Positions 1 to 7,900 of a stretch of DNA of 64,000 nucleotides are shown here, piece by piece. The stretch spans positions 32,827 through 96,826 of the forward strand of contig NZ_NXLL01000003.1 of the NCBI RefSeq assembly GCF_003364115.1. Reading direction: 5' to 3'. Source of the DNA: Helicobacter sp. MIT 00-7814 (GTDB taxonomy: Bacteria > Campylobacterota > Campylobacteria > Campylobacterales > Helicobacteraceae). The translations under genes and the position numbers were made by a program. Below the pieces are notes generated by a model. That model made no database searches. It was not told the origin of the DNA and was given only the letters and a program-made list of their open reading frames with translations. The stretch's first letter is position 1, and each line of letters starts with the position of its first letter.

Positions 1-73
1 CCGCACCAAGCCTTGTGAGTAGCGCCAAAACCAGCACCAACAACCCAGCCTTAATTGCTCCTTGTTTATTCAA
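1..73 (-). CDS. 5' end of a gene cut by the window edge, signal or anchor peptide
   Basis: On the minus strand a TTG at 73-71 opens a reading frame that runs off the window. It begins MNKQGAIKAGLLVLVLALLT, a short basic start followed by a hydrophobic stretch typical of a signal peptide or membrane anchor. A Shine-Dalgarno-like AAGGA lies about 7 bases upstream (81-85). The gene would follow the pyruvyl transferase-like gene on the same strand after about 110 bp. Only about 24 codons are visible, so no function can be given. Confidence 0.5.
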   Translation of the reverse strand, partial: MNKQGAIKAGLLVLVLALLTRLGA

Positions 74-184
74 AACCAAATCCTTTTGTGTATGCTTAAT
101 CCAAATCTAAAATGTTTTTGTTTCAGCAAAAAGGATTCCAAAAAATTAAAAAATAAATACTAAATATTGCTTAAGGCTCGCAAT

Positions 185-1492
185 TTAGGAAATAAACGCA
201 AAAACTTCTTTTTGCAAAAATACCTTTCCTTTCTCCACAAACGCATTGATTTTAGAATCTACACTTTGCCAATCAATACTATCACGCTTTTGCAAAGTAG
301 CACTTATAACTTCTTGCACTTGCGAAATATCAGTAAGAACGCGATTTTCTAACCCGCTTACCTTTAGCAAAGTCTCTAGGCGCGTATGTGCGTCATCACT
401 TTTTAAGCGCAGATAATAAAAAGGTGTATGCATGATAATCGCAAACACGCAACCATGAAAAGAATTTGTAATCATCATTTGAGAATCTCTCACTGCGCCG
501 AGCCATTCCTGTGGTGTGGGAAAAAACTGCGTTTGTAAGTCGTATTTGCATGAGAAATCTGGGTGCGCATTGGTGTATAAAAATTGATATTGTTTGATGA
601 TTTCCATAAGAGCATTTTTGTCAATAAAAGTCTCCGCACCAAGCATATAAACAAAAATATCATTTTGTACTTGAAGTGGGGAGAGAATGCGTTCATAATC
701 TGCCTTTTTTAAAAGCATCGTAGGATCTGCCACGCACACACCTTGCAAGCCCAAACTTTCAAGGATTCTCACCCCCTGCTCTTCGCGCACACTTATCGCA
801 TCAAAATCACTAAGCGCCTTGCGCGCATATTCCTTGATACTTTTTGACTTATCTATATTATCTGAGATTTCTTTTAGTCCAAAGCTCGCAGCATAAGAGA
901 CTTTGCGCGCATGCAGTTTGGATTTATCAACAAAATTTAGCATATAATATTCCGAGCGTTTTTTGACGGCATTATTTAAGATATTATCCACACTCCAACA
1001 ATTCCACACTTGATCACTCCCCGCGATATAAATATCTGCCCACATATCATCTTTATAGCCCTCATAATCCCTAATTTTTAGCGGGATAAGATTGATATTT
1101 GCCTCTCTAAACTCTAAAAATTTACGCTTAGATTCTATATCTTGTATATATTGCGAAAAATATTCATAGCCCATCATTTCAGTAAGACGACTATCGCGTT
1201 CCCATTGCATAAAACTTTCCTTACCTAGCAAAAGTCTTGCTTTAAGTCTTTTTATTGCTTTGAAAGCTTTTTCGCCAAATATTTTTAATATAAATATCTT
1301 TATATATTTACGCCATGAAGATTTGGAGGCAAAAAACGGAGACACATTTAACTGCCTCACTTCCGCATTGATCCCATTTCTTGCGATTTCATCGCGCAAA
1401 TAGCGTTGCAACGCATAGGCTTGCAACACCTGCCCGTAATTATGCCCATCCCAATTAAAAGTCACCACACCAATAGTTACTGGTTTTTTCAT
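185..1492 (-). CDS. Polysaccharide pyruvyl transferase family protein
   Basis: About 435 residues. The N-terminal stretch MKKPVTIGVVTFNWDGHNYG, a mid-protein GSDQVWN and a late NSFHGCVFAII block are the usual landmarks of the polysaccharide pyruvyl transferase family (Pfam PS_pyruv_trans). Characterised members transfer a pyruvate ketal from phosphoenolpyruvate to surface-glycan sugars. The ATG at 1492 is chosen because it overlaps the upstream stop by 4 bases (ATGA), implying translational coupling; the longer frame starting at 1585 would run far into the neighbour. In many bacteria this family sits beside an Fe-S/FrhB-like protein in surface-polysaccharide clusters, as here. The acceptor sugar cannot be told from sequence. 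Confidence 0.85.
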   Translation of the reverse strand: MKKPVTIGVVTFNWDGHNYGQVLQAYALQRYLRDEIARNGINAEVRQLNVSPFFASKSSWRKYIKIFILKIFGEKAFKAIKRLKARLLLGKESFMQWERDSRLTEMMGYEYFSQYIQDIESKRKFLEFREANINLIPLKIRDYEGYKDDMWADIYIAGSDQVWNCWSVDNILNNAVKKRSEYYMLNFVDKSKLHARKVSYAASFGLKEISDNIDKSKSIKEYARKALSDFDAISVREEQGVRILESLGLQGVCVADPTMLLKKADYERILSPLQVQNDIFVYMLGAETFIDKNALMEIIKQYQFLYTNAHPDFSCKYDLQTQFFPTPQEWLGAVRDSQMMITNSFHGCVFAIIMHTPFYYLRLKSDDAHTRLETLLKVSGLENRVLTDISQVQEVISATLQKRDSIDWQSVDSKINAFVEKGKVFLQKEVFAFIS

Positions 1493-2991
1493 CTTGCTAT
1501 CCTTTGTTTTAGTTTTTTGATACGAGGTTTGAGGAAGTCCTTTGCCCTGCGTGGAAGCAAAAGCAAAATGACTTTTTTGATGCATCGTTTTACAAAGCGC
1601 ACAAGGCGCGTCAAAAATGGAGTTTTTGTGAGTTTGTATAGGAGATTTACCGCCTTGCGCGCCGCCTTTTGGCGCGCAAGGCTTTGTAAAGATTCTGTGC
1701 TAAATTCTTTACATTTGCGCTCATACAAGCCTATGATTTTGGCGAGAATCTTTTTGCGTCTTTTATTGATAAAGCCACTTTTGATAAGCGCAGGATTCCC
1801 GGATAGCACGGCATGTATGCTTGATTTTTGCACCTTAGCAAATGGCGTGATGGAATCTAGCCATTTATGCGCGTTTGCGTTATTAAAAATCACACAGCTA
1901 ATGCCCTTGTCATCCACAAATTCCGGGTGGAAATTCCTCACGCCCCAAAAATCGCCAAGCGTGATATCCGCGCCACTTCGCATATCTTTGGAAAAACAAT
2001 TTTCGCAACTAGGGCGCGTGATCGTGTGTCCCAAAAACCCCGTGTAGTAAGGCGATAAAGTGTGTGGTATTGTCTTTGTCTTTGTCTTTGTCTTTGTCTT
2101 TGTCTTTGTCTTTGTCTTTGTCTTTGTCTTTGCGGCAAAAATGCCCCTCTCCCAACCATAATCTTTACCGCGGAAATTAAAATCAAGTAGCTTAGAATCC
2201 TCCCCCTCAAGCATGCTTTCTTTGTAGATTCTCCATATTTTTGGGCTCGGCACAGAGTTGCAAATCACTTCGATTGTAAGGAGGTTTGGGTATTTTTTAC
2301 GCAAAAACGCATTAAGCCCGTGAATCTGGCATTGAACGCCACTAAAAAGCACAAGCCTACCCGCGCGCAAAAATTCTTTAGCTTTGATGAAACAATCACC
2401 AATGGGCGATTCCACATATTTTGAGCGGCGGAAATTATCAAGCTCTTGTAGGGATTCTATAAAGCTGTGGCGCACTTCGAGGTTTGCCACACCATTTGTT
2501 GTATCGCCTGCGCGGGAGTGAATCCCGCTTGGCTCCGCTTCGCGCGCATACTCGGCGTTTTTTGGTTGATGAGATTCTAAGATTCTGTCTCGCTGGCTGG
2601 AAGTTTGGGAGCTTGTTTTATCAATTGTATCGCCTGCGCGGGAGTGAATCCCGCTTGGCTCCGTTTCGCACATATACTCGATATTTTTTGGATTCTTAGA
2701 TTCTGCGACGCTATTTGCTTCTTTGAGGTTTTTTGTGGATTGCTTTAGATTCTCTAAATCTTCGCAATGAGACGCGAAGTTTTCAGAATCTGGTTTCACA
2801 TACCCCGCGCCAAACACCACACCGCCCTGCTCCAAAACTGCGCGCGCCAAAAGGCTAAACACGCCACCGCTTGAGCTTTTTAGGCGCAAGGAATCATCAT
2901 TTGCCTTAATTGCATAGGCTTGCGGGATAAACTCCGCGCTAAAATCTTGCGCGCCTACTTGATTTTGCAAAACAGAATCTAGCGCACTCAC
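1489..2991 (-). CDS. Coenzyme F420 hydrogenase/dehydrogenase beta-subunit (FrhB)-like protein with repeat insertions
   Basis: 500 residues. The block LRLKSSSGGVFSLLARAVLE near residue 40, a central SGVQCQIHGLNAFL and a late CENCF...RSGADITLGDFWG match the FrhB N- and C-terminal families that accompany pyruvyl transferases in glycan clusters. In most homologues the 4Fe-4S domain is fused at the N-terminus; here it is the separate upstream gene. The start is a GTG at 2991 in a 4-base GTGA overlap with that gene. Two insertions are unusual: a segment of roughly 100 residues that includes two copies of an interspersed repeat (each translated as EPSGIHSRAGDT), and ten Lys-Thr pairs coded by a hexanucleotide tract. 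The protein is therefore longer than usual. Redox role inferred; bacteria of this kind are not expected to use F420. Confidence 0.75.
   Translation of the reverse strand: MSALDSVLQNQVGAQDFSAEFIPQAYAIKANDDSLRLKSSSGGVFSLLARAVLEQGGVVFGAGYVKPDSENFASHCEDLENLKQSTKNLKEANSVAESKNPKNIEYMCETEPSGIHSRAGDTIDKTSSQTSSQRDRILESHQPKNAEYAREAEPSGIHSRAGDTTNGVANLEVRHSFIESLQELDNFRRSKYVESPIGDCFIKAKEFLRAGRLVLFSGVQCQIHGLNAFLRKKYPNLLTIEVICNSVPSPKIWRIYKESMLEGEDSKLLDFNFRGKDYGWERGIFAAKTKTKTKTKTKTKTKTKTKTIPHTLSPYYTGFLGHTITRPSCENCFSKDMRSGADITLGDFWGVRNFHPEFVDDKGISCVIFNNANAHKWLDSITPFAKVQKSSIHAVLSGNPALIKSGFINKRRKKILAKIIGLYERKCKEFSTESLQSLARQKAARKAVNLLYKLTKTPFLTRLVRFVKRCIKKVILLLLPRRAKDFLKPRIKKLKQRIAR
2071..2130 (-). repeat. Hexanucleotide tandem repeat, ten copies of TGTCTT (AAGACA on the coding strand)
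   Basis: Ten perfect head-to-tail copies of a 6-bp unit. On the minus strand it is read as (Lys-Thr)10 inside the FrhB-like protein. Because the unit is a multiple of three, copy-number change would alter the length of a basic linker without breaking the frame. Confidence 0.95.
2499..2565 (-). repeat. Interspersed hairpin repeat, copy A
   Basis: 67-bp unit within the FrhB-like gene. It matches copy B (2625-2691) at about 60 of 67 positions. It contains the stem GCGGGA/TCCCGC with a 5-base loop (2512-2528) and is translated in frame as NAEYAREAEPSGIHSRAGDT. Homology may extend leftward in coding sense into an AGAATCT-containing flank (to about 2602). Confidence 0.85.
2625..2691 (-). repeat. 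Interspersed hairpin repeat, copy B
   Basis: Second copy in the same gene and same frame as copy A, read as NIEYMCETEPSGIHSRAGDT. The hairpin is identical to that of copy A. About seven substitutions separate the two, clustered in the part outside the hairpin. Confidence 0.85.
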
Positions 2992-3383
2992 GCGCTTTTC
3001 TCCTGCTGTCGTATGGTTAGAATCTGAAAGGTTTGTGTTGGTAGAGTTAGGGGATTGTGTTTTTTGCTTAGTAGATAATGCCCCCCCCCCCCTAGGGCTA
3101 TTTTCGCGTTTTCAAGCGCGATGAAATGAAGTGTTTGATTTGGCGCGACTTTTGGGAAAGCGGATTTTTTACGCACGCTATCATAAGGCGCTGTATGTAA
3201 AAATGGCAATGTCGGGCAGACAATCTCGCACTGCTTGCATTCCGTGCAAGTCACCTCATCAACATGCGGATATATAAAGCCCTCAAAATCCTCGCGCATC
3301 TCTATGCTATCGTGCGGACAGGCGCTATAGCACGCATGGCAACCACAGCATAACTCATATTTTGGCAAAATCGGCAAAGTCAT
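2988..3383 (-). CDS. Ferredoxin-like 2x[4Fe-4S] protein with phase-variable poly-G tract
   Basis: 131 residues. Two cysteine clusters are visible, CCGCHACYSACP near residue 12 and CTECKQCEIVCP near residue 46, the pattern for two [4Fe-4S] clusters. It corresponds to the N-terminal ferredoxin domain that is usually fused to FrhB-like proteins in surface-glycan clusters. After the Fe-S domain, 12 consecutive G (coding strand) code for four glycines, and the frame then runs to a stop overlapping the GTG of the next gene. Losing one G would place a stop a few codons later; gaining one would give an alternative tail that ends past the downstream start. Tract length therefore sets the C-terminus and probably the coupling to the FrhB-like gene. 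Confidence 0.75.
   Translation of the reverse strand: MTLPILPKYELCCGCHACYSACPHDSIEMREDFEGFIYPHVDEVTCTECKQCEIVCPTLPFLHTAPYDSVRKKSAFPKVAPNQTLHFIALENAKIALGGGGHYLLSKKHNPLTLPTQTFQILTIRQQEKSA
3081..3092 (-). repeat. Homopolymeric poly-C tract (12 bases; poly-G on coding strand)
   Basis: Twelve consecutive C on the plus strand inside the ferredoxin-like gene. Poly-G/C tracts of this length are the classic slipped-strand phase-variation sites of Helicobacter and Campylobacter surface-glycan genes. The count may also vary within the sequenced population. Confidence 0.85.
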
Positions 3384-3460
3384 TCCTTGAAAATAGAATC
3401 TAAAAAAGTCGCTATTGTAGCCAAAAATCTTTAAAGGCTTTTTAAGGGCAATGAATCAAG

Positions 3461-3515
3461 GTAAAATATGCACGCGAAGCGGAGCTTTGGCGGACTTGTT
3501 CGCCAAAGTGATATA
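3461..3515 (+). repeat. Interspersed hairpin repeat, divergent intergenic copy D
   Basis: Just past the ftsW stop. It carries the conserved ATATGCACGCGAAGCGGAGC block seen in copy C and, as rc, in copy A, but the hairpin is a different one: CTTTGGCG/CGCCAAAG, 8 bp with an 8-base loop (3485-3508). The right edge GTGATATA resembles GGCGATACA of the other copies. Relationship is likely but weaker than among A, B and C. It could also act as a transcription-stop hairpin for ftsW. Confidence 0.55.
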
Positions 3516-3516
3516 T

Positions 3517-4677
3517 TTAAAGATGCGCTTTGCGTGAAATGCTTAAAACTAAGCCAATGGCAAGGCAGTTTGCAAGCAACGAGCTTCCACCATAGCTGAT
3601 AAATGGCACCGCGATGCCCTTAATCGGCGTAATACCAGAAATCCCAAAAGCATTGATGATAAACGAAAACGCAAGCAACAGCGCCACGCCCACACAAAAA
3701 AGATAATAAGTCATATTTTGCACGCGATTTGCGATTTTAAAAATATAAAAAAGCATCGCACAAAATAGCACCACGACAAAAAACAGCCCCACAAAGCCCA
3801 GCTCCTCGACAATCCCAGCCAAAATAATATCCGTATGCACTTCGCTTAAAAAGCCAAGTTTTATCACGCCTTCACCCAAGCCATTGCCGAAAAATCCGCC
3901 ATTTGCGATGGCATTGCTCGCGTGGTAGATTTGATAAGGCTCAGGAAGATTTTCTACGCGCAAAGATTCCGCCAAACCTTGAGGCAAAAGCGCGAGGATA
4001 GAATCTTGCGCGTTCGCCCACCACAGCTTCACACGCATAATGCGATGCGGACTTGTCACAATCGCCACAAGCCCCACACTTAGCGTTGTCAGCATGATAA
4101 TCCCCAAAAGTCGCAAGCTCCCGCCCGCAAAAAGTAGCATAAATCCAAGTGTAAGCGCAAGCACAATCACCTGTCCCAAGTCATTTTGCAAAACCGCTAT
4201 CAGCACCACCGCCACAAAAAACAGCGCCAAATACGGAATAAAAGTCTTAATCTCATCAATCAACCGCACATGCTTTTTGGTGCTAAATTTGCGCGAAAAG
4301 CTCCACGCCAAAAAATACACAAAGCCGATTTTGAAAAATTCCGAAGGTGCGAGAGAAAAGCTAGGCAGGCGAATCCAGCGCTTTGCACCACCAGCGGAAC
4401 TTACCAAAGAAGTTGGCAAAAAATGCATCCCAATCATTAAAATGAGCGAGAGCAAAAACAGCGCAAGCCCGATTTTTTTGAAACTTTCATCTGGCTCAAG
4501 TTGCGCGAACAGCCACATCAAAAGGATTCCGATGATTGCGACGAAAAGCTCGCGCTTAAGAAAATGAAATGGCTCGTAATTAAAAAAACCCACCAAATAC
4601 ACCGCAAGCGAATACGACATAAGCACGCCCACGCAAATAAGGCTAATGCTAATAAAAAAAAGTCGTTTGTTTGCCAA
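3517..4677 (-). CDS. ftsW: Cell-division lipid II polymerase FtsW (SEDS family)
   Basis: 386 residues with about ten hydrophobic segments. KRWIRLPSFSLAPSEFFKIG (around residue 100) and the late PFISYGGSSLLAN block are SEDS-family signatures. SEDS proteins polymerise lipid II into glycan strands together with a class B penicillin-binding protein; FtsW does so at the division septum. FtsW is preferred over RodA on overall resemblance to Helicobacter FtsW and length. The start is TTG at 4677, preceded by AAGGA with 6-base spacing. It is not beside other division genes. Confidence 0.88.
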   Translation of the reverse strand: MANKRLFFISISLICVGVLMSYSLAVYLVGFFNYEPFHFLKRELFVAIIGILLMWLFAQLEPDESFKKIGLALFLLSLILMIGMHFLPTSLVSSAGGAKRWIRLPSFSLAPSEFFKIGFVYFLAWSFSRKFSTKKHVRLIDEIKTFIPYLALFFVAVVLIAVLQNDLGQVIVLALTLGFMLLFAGGSLRLLGIIMLTTLSVGLVAIVTSPHRIMRVKLWWANAQDSILALLPQGLAESLRVENLPEPYQIYHASNAIANGGFFGNGLGEGVIKLGFLSEVHTDIILAGIVEELGFVGLFFVVVLFCAMLFYIFKIANRVQNMTYYLFCVGVALLLAFSFIINAFGISGITPIKGIAVPFISYGGSSLLANCLAIGLVLSISRKAHL

Positions 4678-4879
4678 AAGGATTCCTTAAATTTGTGTTT
4701 GCTTTATGCGCGTGTCCTTGTGCGCGCGTTTTGCCAAATCTCGCTATTTTTTTGCGCGTCTCTAAAAATTTTTGCACGCCTAAAATCCGCGAACTCTACC
4801 TAAAAAAGCTTTTTATGTCAATACAGCCGCTATTTGTGAGCTTGCAAGATATGCGGATTCTAAAGGTGGATTCTAAAAA

Positions 4880-4902
4880 TTCCAGCCAGCGCGATAGAAT
4901 CT
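4880..4902 (+). repeat. Short repeat shared with the FrhB-like gene
   Basis: 23-bp segment containing CCAGCCAGCG next to AGAATCT. It matches the reverse complement of 2580-2602 (beside repeat copy A) at 21 of 23 positions. It lies in the 229-bp gap between the autotransporter stop and ftsW, a gap that otherwise shows no gene and contains three AGAATC/GATTCT words. Confidence 0.6.
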
Positions 4903-4906
4903 AAAA

Positions 4907-7900
4907 TTAAAATCTATAACTCACGCGCACATCGCCCCTCGCGCCATAGCTCCCTAGTGTATCTGCCATAAGTGCGAATCCATAATCAATGCCAAATCCC
5001 TTGCCTAAGCCACTTTGCCCGATGAAATTTAGCATAAAATTTGTATTTGCATACGCCAAATCATACGCGATGAAATTTTGCGCGTTGCTTAGGGTTACAA
5101 ATGCCTGCTTTTGCGTATTTAGCAAGCCTTGACGCGCTAAAAGTTGCAACGCATAAGAGGAATTTTTCCCGCTTAGCACATATTCCGCGCCAACGCCAAG
5201 CGCAAAAAGAGCGTTGTTTAATTGCTTTTGCTTGTAATTTTGACTGACAAAGCCATTATCTACATTGTAGCTTAACGCCAAAAGTGCGAGAGGCTTTAGC
5301 GTGTGCGTAAAATGCTCGCTTTGAGACAAAAGAATATTGTATTTGTAATAAGCGTGAAAAAGTGCGCCTGTCGTGGTGTTGCTAGCATTTTCGCTCACAC
5401 TTAGCGTGCTTGAGAAGCTGCGCTTTGTATCCAAAAACATAACATTGAGATTCCCTTGTGCCTCGTGCTTTGCGCGTTTAAAGTTCGCATAGAATCCAAG
5501 ATTGTAATATTTCGCGCTGTCTTTGATGTCAAAATTTGCAAAGTTTGAGCCACCAAAGCCAAACATAACGCCCGCCAGCAAGCTAGATTGAGAAAAATTG
5601 AAGATTCTGTCATAGCCTATATTTGTGCCATAAAAATTGCTCGTCCCATTCCCGCCAAAGTAGCCACCGCCGGCATTAAGCCAAACATTATTTTTATATT
5701 CAAGCTCCTTTTTAGCGCGCTCTAGCTCTAGCAAACTTTTTGCAAACCCCAATTCATCGCTACTTGCAAGATAGATTTTTTTAGAAAGTTTTCGCAAAGC
5801 CTGCGCGTGCGTGGTTTGCACCTGCAAAATACGCGCATTTATAGACTCGTTACTTGAGAAAAGTATTTGATTGCTTAGCGTTATTGGCGTGCTTTGAGAG
5901 ATTTTTTGCAAATCAGATTCTATGCTGCTTACATATTGTGTCAAAAGCGCGTTATCATCAGTCCGCACTGCCCTATCTATCGTATCATCATTGCTATTGT
6001 GTCCCAAAATTGCCTGCAAAATAAGAATGCGAGAATCCACCTTGCCAAGCTCGCTCAAGCTCTTTGGATCATCTTGCAAAAACTTCACCTTAATCTCATC
6101 GCCAACAACCTTACTCACCACATACAGCTTTTTGTCCTCATTAGCGAAAATAAAATCGATGCGCTTGTCCAAGCGATTGTCGTTAAGCTTTGTCGCTAGA
6201 GCAAAAGTATGGTAAGTATTTAGCACAAGATCCTTATCATCGCGCGCCACACTAGAATCTAGCCTCACGCTAAGCTTTGCATTTTCTTGCAATGTCAGCT
6301 CCTTATCCACTTGTAACGCAAAAAAACGCGTAGAATCTTGCGTTTGCATGGTATTTGCGCCGACATTTTTTAGCTCCAAATTTTTTGCGATAGAAATATT
6401 CGCATCAAGGATAAATGGGCTGTGCACGCTATCTTGCGTGATTGAAAGAGTGTTGAAATGCACGCGCGAGCTTTCATCGCCTAAAATATAGTCATTTGCG
6501 CCTGCATTTGGGATATTCCCCGCGCTCAAATCCCAAGAATCTGCAAAAATTTGGCTATTTTGATACGCCTCAAGCTTAAAGCCCTTATGTGTGGAATCTA
6601 AAAACAAATTCACCAAAGCATTTTGCGCGCTTAGCGTTTCAATCTCAAGCACAGAATCCTTTTGTATAGAAAGATTGAGCGTTTGCAAATTTTGAGCCAA
6701 AAGCGTTGTGGTTTTAAGCGTGGAATTTTCAGTAAGAACAACATTTCTTGTATCATTTGCACCTAAAATTTTAAGGCTACTCGTCGCAGTGTCAGTAGGC
6801 GTGTGATAAAGCCCTTCAAAGCTAGAGTTACCGCTTAGATAGAGGTTTTGATTTAAGACTTGCTCGCTTTGCTTGAGTTTTGAGGCATTTTGCGCGTAGA
6901 GATTTTCTCCAAAATAGCGCGCCACCTGCACGCTTGAGCTATCAAAGACAAATTCGCTTACATTTAGTTTTGCGCCAGAATCTACATTTAGCGCGAGTGT
7001 TGAAAGGCTTTTGGCATAGATTCTCTGCGCGCTAAGGCTTGCGCTGTCTTTTAGCGTGATAGCGTTATGCGCGGAATCTAGATTTAGCACGCCATTATTT
7101 AGGTTTAGCGAGGCGGTGTCGCTTAGAGTGACGCTGCTTGTGAGGCTTGCTAGATTAGATTCTATTTTGGCATTTTGGCTTGCGGTGATATTGATAGTTA
7201 GCGTGATATTTTCGTAAGCTTTTTGTAAGGATTCTTGTGTGGCTTGCGCGCTAGTTGAAGCGCCAGAATCTGCACGCGCGCCAGAATCCAAAGCCACAGA
7301 ATTCAAAGTTGCAGAATCTATAGCCGTAGAATTTATGATGGCTTGCAAACTCATCTCGCCCCCGCTAAGCTCTATATCAAAACTTTGCGCGCTTCCAAGC
7401 GCTATGCTAAACGCCGAGTTATTGCCGAGTATTTTTTGCGCCCCAAAGGTGGAATCTTTCTCCACGCTTAGATTTATATTCATATTTGTAGCGCTTAGAT
7501 TCCGCGCGCTAAGGCTTGCGCCACCATTTACAAAGATGTAAGTTTGGTTAGAATCTAGCGCATTTGTCTTGTCATTTTTGCTAGGACGCGCGCTATTGAG
7601 AGAGAAAATCATATCTTTTGTGACATTTAGGCTCGCCTTGTCATTTAGCTGTATCAGCGCTCCAGCGAGATTTTGTGCGGTGAGATTCTCATTTAGCGTT
7701 AGTTTGGTATTTTCACCGCTTAGTATGACTTCATTTTTTAGTTTGCTAGTTTCACTTTGCCCGCTCGTGTTGGTGTCTTTTAGCGTGAGATTTTTTAGCG
7801 TCACGCTAGAGCCACCAATAAGCGCGATATTAGCGATGAGATCTTTATTTGCTCCATCCACGCTAGAGCCATTGCGCGCAATTAGGTCATAATTAGTCGG

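Noticed and set aside
1938..2210. Minus-strand frame rich in Arg-Gln repeats
   Set aside because: Out-of-frame reading of the hexanucleotide tract within the FrhB-like gene.
2484..2699. Plus-strand 71-codon frame reading LYRLRGSESRLAP twice
   Set aside because: It is the antisense reading of repeat copies A and B inside the FrhB-like gene; no ribosome site and no independent support.
4040..4567. 175-codon plus-strand frame
   Set aside because: Lies wholly antisense to ftsW, which is well supported.
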